Of a stretch of 7,316 nt of DNA, positions 6,431-7,316 are shown piece after piece. Source of the DNA: an uncultured Burkholderiales bacterium (GTDB lineage Bacteria > Pseudomonadota > Gammaproteobacteria > Burkholderiales > Burkholderiaceae_C); NCBI GenBank assembly GCA_937897495.1, contig CALCBL010000598.1, positions 1 through 7,316 on the forward strand. The letters run 5' to 3'. Both the position numbers and the translations under genes were made by a program. Below the pieces are notes generated by a model. The model was not told the DNA's origin and did not search any database. It was given only the letters and a program-made list of their open reading frames with translations. The first letter of the stretch is position 1; every line of letters starts with the position of its first letter.

Positions 6431-6820
6431 ATGCCGGCATTGACCATTTACTTTGATGGCAGCTGTCCGCTGTGCCGGCGTGAAATTGCCTTTTACAAAG
6501 GCAATCCAGATGCAGCTCAATTGGTTTGGCACGATGTGAGCGTTAATTTTCAGGCCAACGACGATTCAAGCTTGGGCGACGGACTCAGTTGCCAGCGAGC
6601 CATGGCCTTCTTCCATGTACGCGATGCGCAGGGCAATTTATTTGAAGGCGGTGCTGCATTTGCTCGTTTGTGGTTGGAGTTGCGAGGATGGCGCTTGGCA
6701 GGTCGAGTTTTTTCGGTGAGGCCATTCAGTTGGGCCATCAACGTGGGTTACAAAATGTTCTTGCCCATCCGGCCTACTTTGCAAAAGTATTTGCTCAAAT
6801 GGGATGCACGACATTCATGA
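6431..6820 (+). CDS. DCC-family (DUF393) thiol-disulfide oxidoreductase-like protein
   Basis: A 129-residue protein that begins IYFDGSCPLCRREIAFYK (6-23). This is the defining N-terminal strand and CPLC motif (Cys12, Cys15) of the DCC/DUF393 family. The middle has FEGGAAFARLWLELRGWR (71-88), also typical, and the C-terminal RPTLQKYLLKW is the usual end. The family is predicted from its fold to be thioredoxin-like, and its substrates are largely unknown. It starts 3 bp after the FrnE-like stop with no strong ribosome site of its own, so translation probably depends on reinitiation. Its stop overlaps the next start as ATGA (6817-6820). These links argue that the three proteins are made together. 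Confidence 0.87.
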   Translation: MPALTIYFDGSCPLCRREIAFYKGNPDAAQLVWHDVSVNFQANDDSSLGDGLSCQRAMAFFHVRDAQGNLFEGGAAFARLWLELRGWRLAGRVFSVRPFSWAINVGYKMFLPIRPTLQKYLLKWDARHS

Positions 6821-7316
6821 GCGCCTATCAAGCCTTGGTCTTGGGTGCAAGTGGCGCCATCGGAAGCGCCTTCGTTTCACACTTTCAAAATGATGCTGCC
6901 TGCTCGCTGGTTGTTGGTTTGTCGCGTCAAAGCGAATTGCATTTTGATTTAGAAAATGAAGACGGCATGGCGCATTGCGCTGAGCAATTGAAAAGTGCGA
7001 CAGGCCCCTTTGGCGCATGCCAATTCAAATGGATCGTTGATGCTACGGGAGCTTTGACCATTGCAGGACAAGGTCCTGAAAAGCGCTTGGAAGCCTTGAA
7101 TGCCAAGCAACTTTTAAAGCAGTTTGAAGTGAATGCAGTAGGGCCCGCCTTGCTCATGAAGCATTTCTTTCCATTGCTTCTGGGTCAAGAGCCATCGTTC
7201 TATGCCACCTTGTCGGCGCGAGTGGGAAGTATTGAAGACAATCACAAGGGCGGCTGGTACGGTTACCGAGCCGCCAAGGCCGCCAGAAATATGTTTTTGC
7301 AAACGGCAGCGATAGA
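6817..7316 (+). CDS. Short-chain dehydrogenase/reductase, C-factor-like (3' end beyond window)
   Basis: The frame starts at the ATG of the ATGA overlap and stays open to the window edge, giving 166 residues plus two bases. It has the NAD(P)-binding GASGAIG (10-16) after the first beta strand, VDATGAL (74-80) where classical SDRs have NNAG, and VNAVGPALLMKHF (105-117) with the structural Asn106. The active-site pair Tyr150 and Lys154 lies in YRAAK. The stretch LSARVGSIEDN...GGWYGYRAAKAA resembles the SDR branch annotated as C-factor/CsgA-like. In that branch the catalytic serine position is ambiguous: Ser133 is present, but its neighbour Ala134 occupies the place of the second serine of SSRxGS proteins. 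Cofactor preference and substrate cannot be read. It is the third gene of the FrnE-DCC operon. Roughly the last quarter to third is missing, judged from the family's usual length. Confidence 0.85.
   Translation, partial: MSAYQALVLGASGAIGSAFVSHFQNDAACSLVVGLSRQSELHFDLENEDGMAHCAEQLKSATGPFGACQFKWIVDATGALTIAGQGPEKRLEALNAKQLLKQFEVNAVGPALLMKHFFPLLLGQEPSFYATLSARVGSIEDNHKGGWYGYRAAKAARNMFLQTAAI

Overview
The window reads as an ordinary chromosomal stretch of a betaproteobacterium. Protein wording and gene mix fit Burkholderiales, probably Comamonadaceae (Limnohabitans/Rhodoferax-like). This placement is recognition of protein style, not a search result. Base composition looks moderate in GC and even throughout. 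I see no transposase, phage, plasmid, tRNA, rRNA or CRISPR signal.

Layout. Minus strand, 1-1347: an O-acetylhomoserine sulfhydrylase-type PLP enzyme (metY-like). Its stop overlaps, as ATGA, the start of a further gene cut off by the left edge. A 111-bp divergent gap separates it from a plus-strand run: a small CBS-pair protein (1459-1929), chorismate synthase aroC (1944-3063), a 12-TM major facilitator of the 3-phenylpropionate-transporter type (3073-4275) and an alpha/beta hydrolase (4310-5194). Spacings of 14, 9 and 34 bp suggest one operon. It converges on a minus-strand type II 3-dehydroquinate dehydratase (5205-5648), with 10 bp between the stops. A second divergent gap leads into a tight plus-strand redox cassette: a FrnE/DsbA-like CPWC protein (5768-6427), a DCC/DUF393 CPLC protein (6431-6820) and a C-factor-like short-chain dehydrogenase (6817 to the right edge, truncated by the window).

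The standout is in aroC. An exact 40-bp tandem duplication (2183-2222 and 2223-2262) breaks the frame after codon 93 and leads to a stop at 2337-2339. Removing one copy restores a 359-codon chorismate synthase with all its signature motifs. The interruption is therefore recent, reversible in principle, or an assembly artefact. AroC makes chorismate, the precursor of aromatic amino acids, folate and ubiquinone, so a true null would be costly. Each repeat copy carries a quasi-palindrome that may have promoted slippage.

Functionally the window holds two shikimate-pathway activities (AroC and an AroQ-like enzyme), a sulfur-assimilation enzyme, and a thiol/NAD(P) redox operon. The AroQ-like protein keeps its catalytic residues but has unusual pocket motifs and may be a paralogue of the housekeeping enzyme. 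No clearly new multi-gene defence or mobile system is visible.
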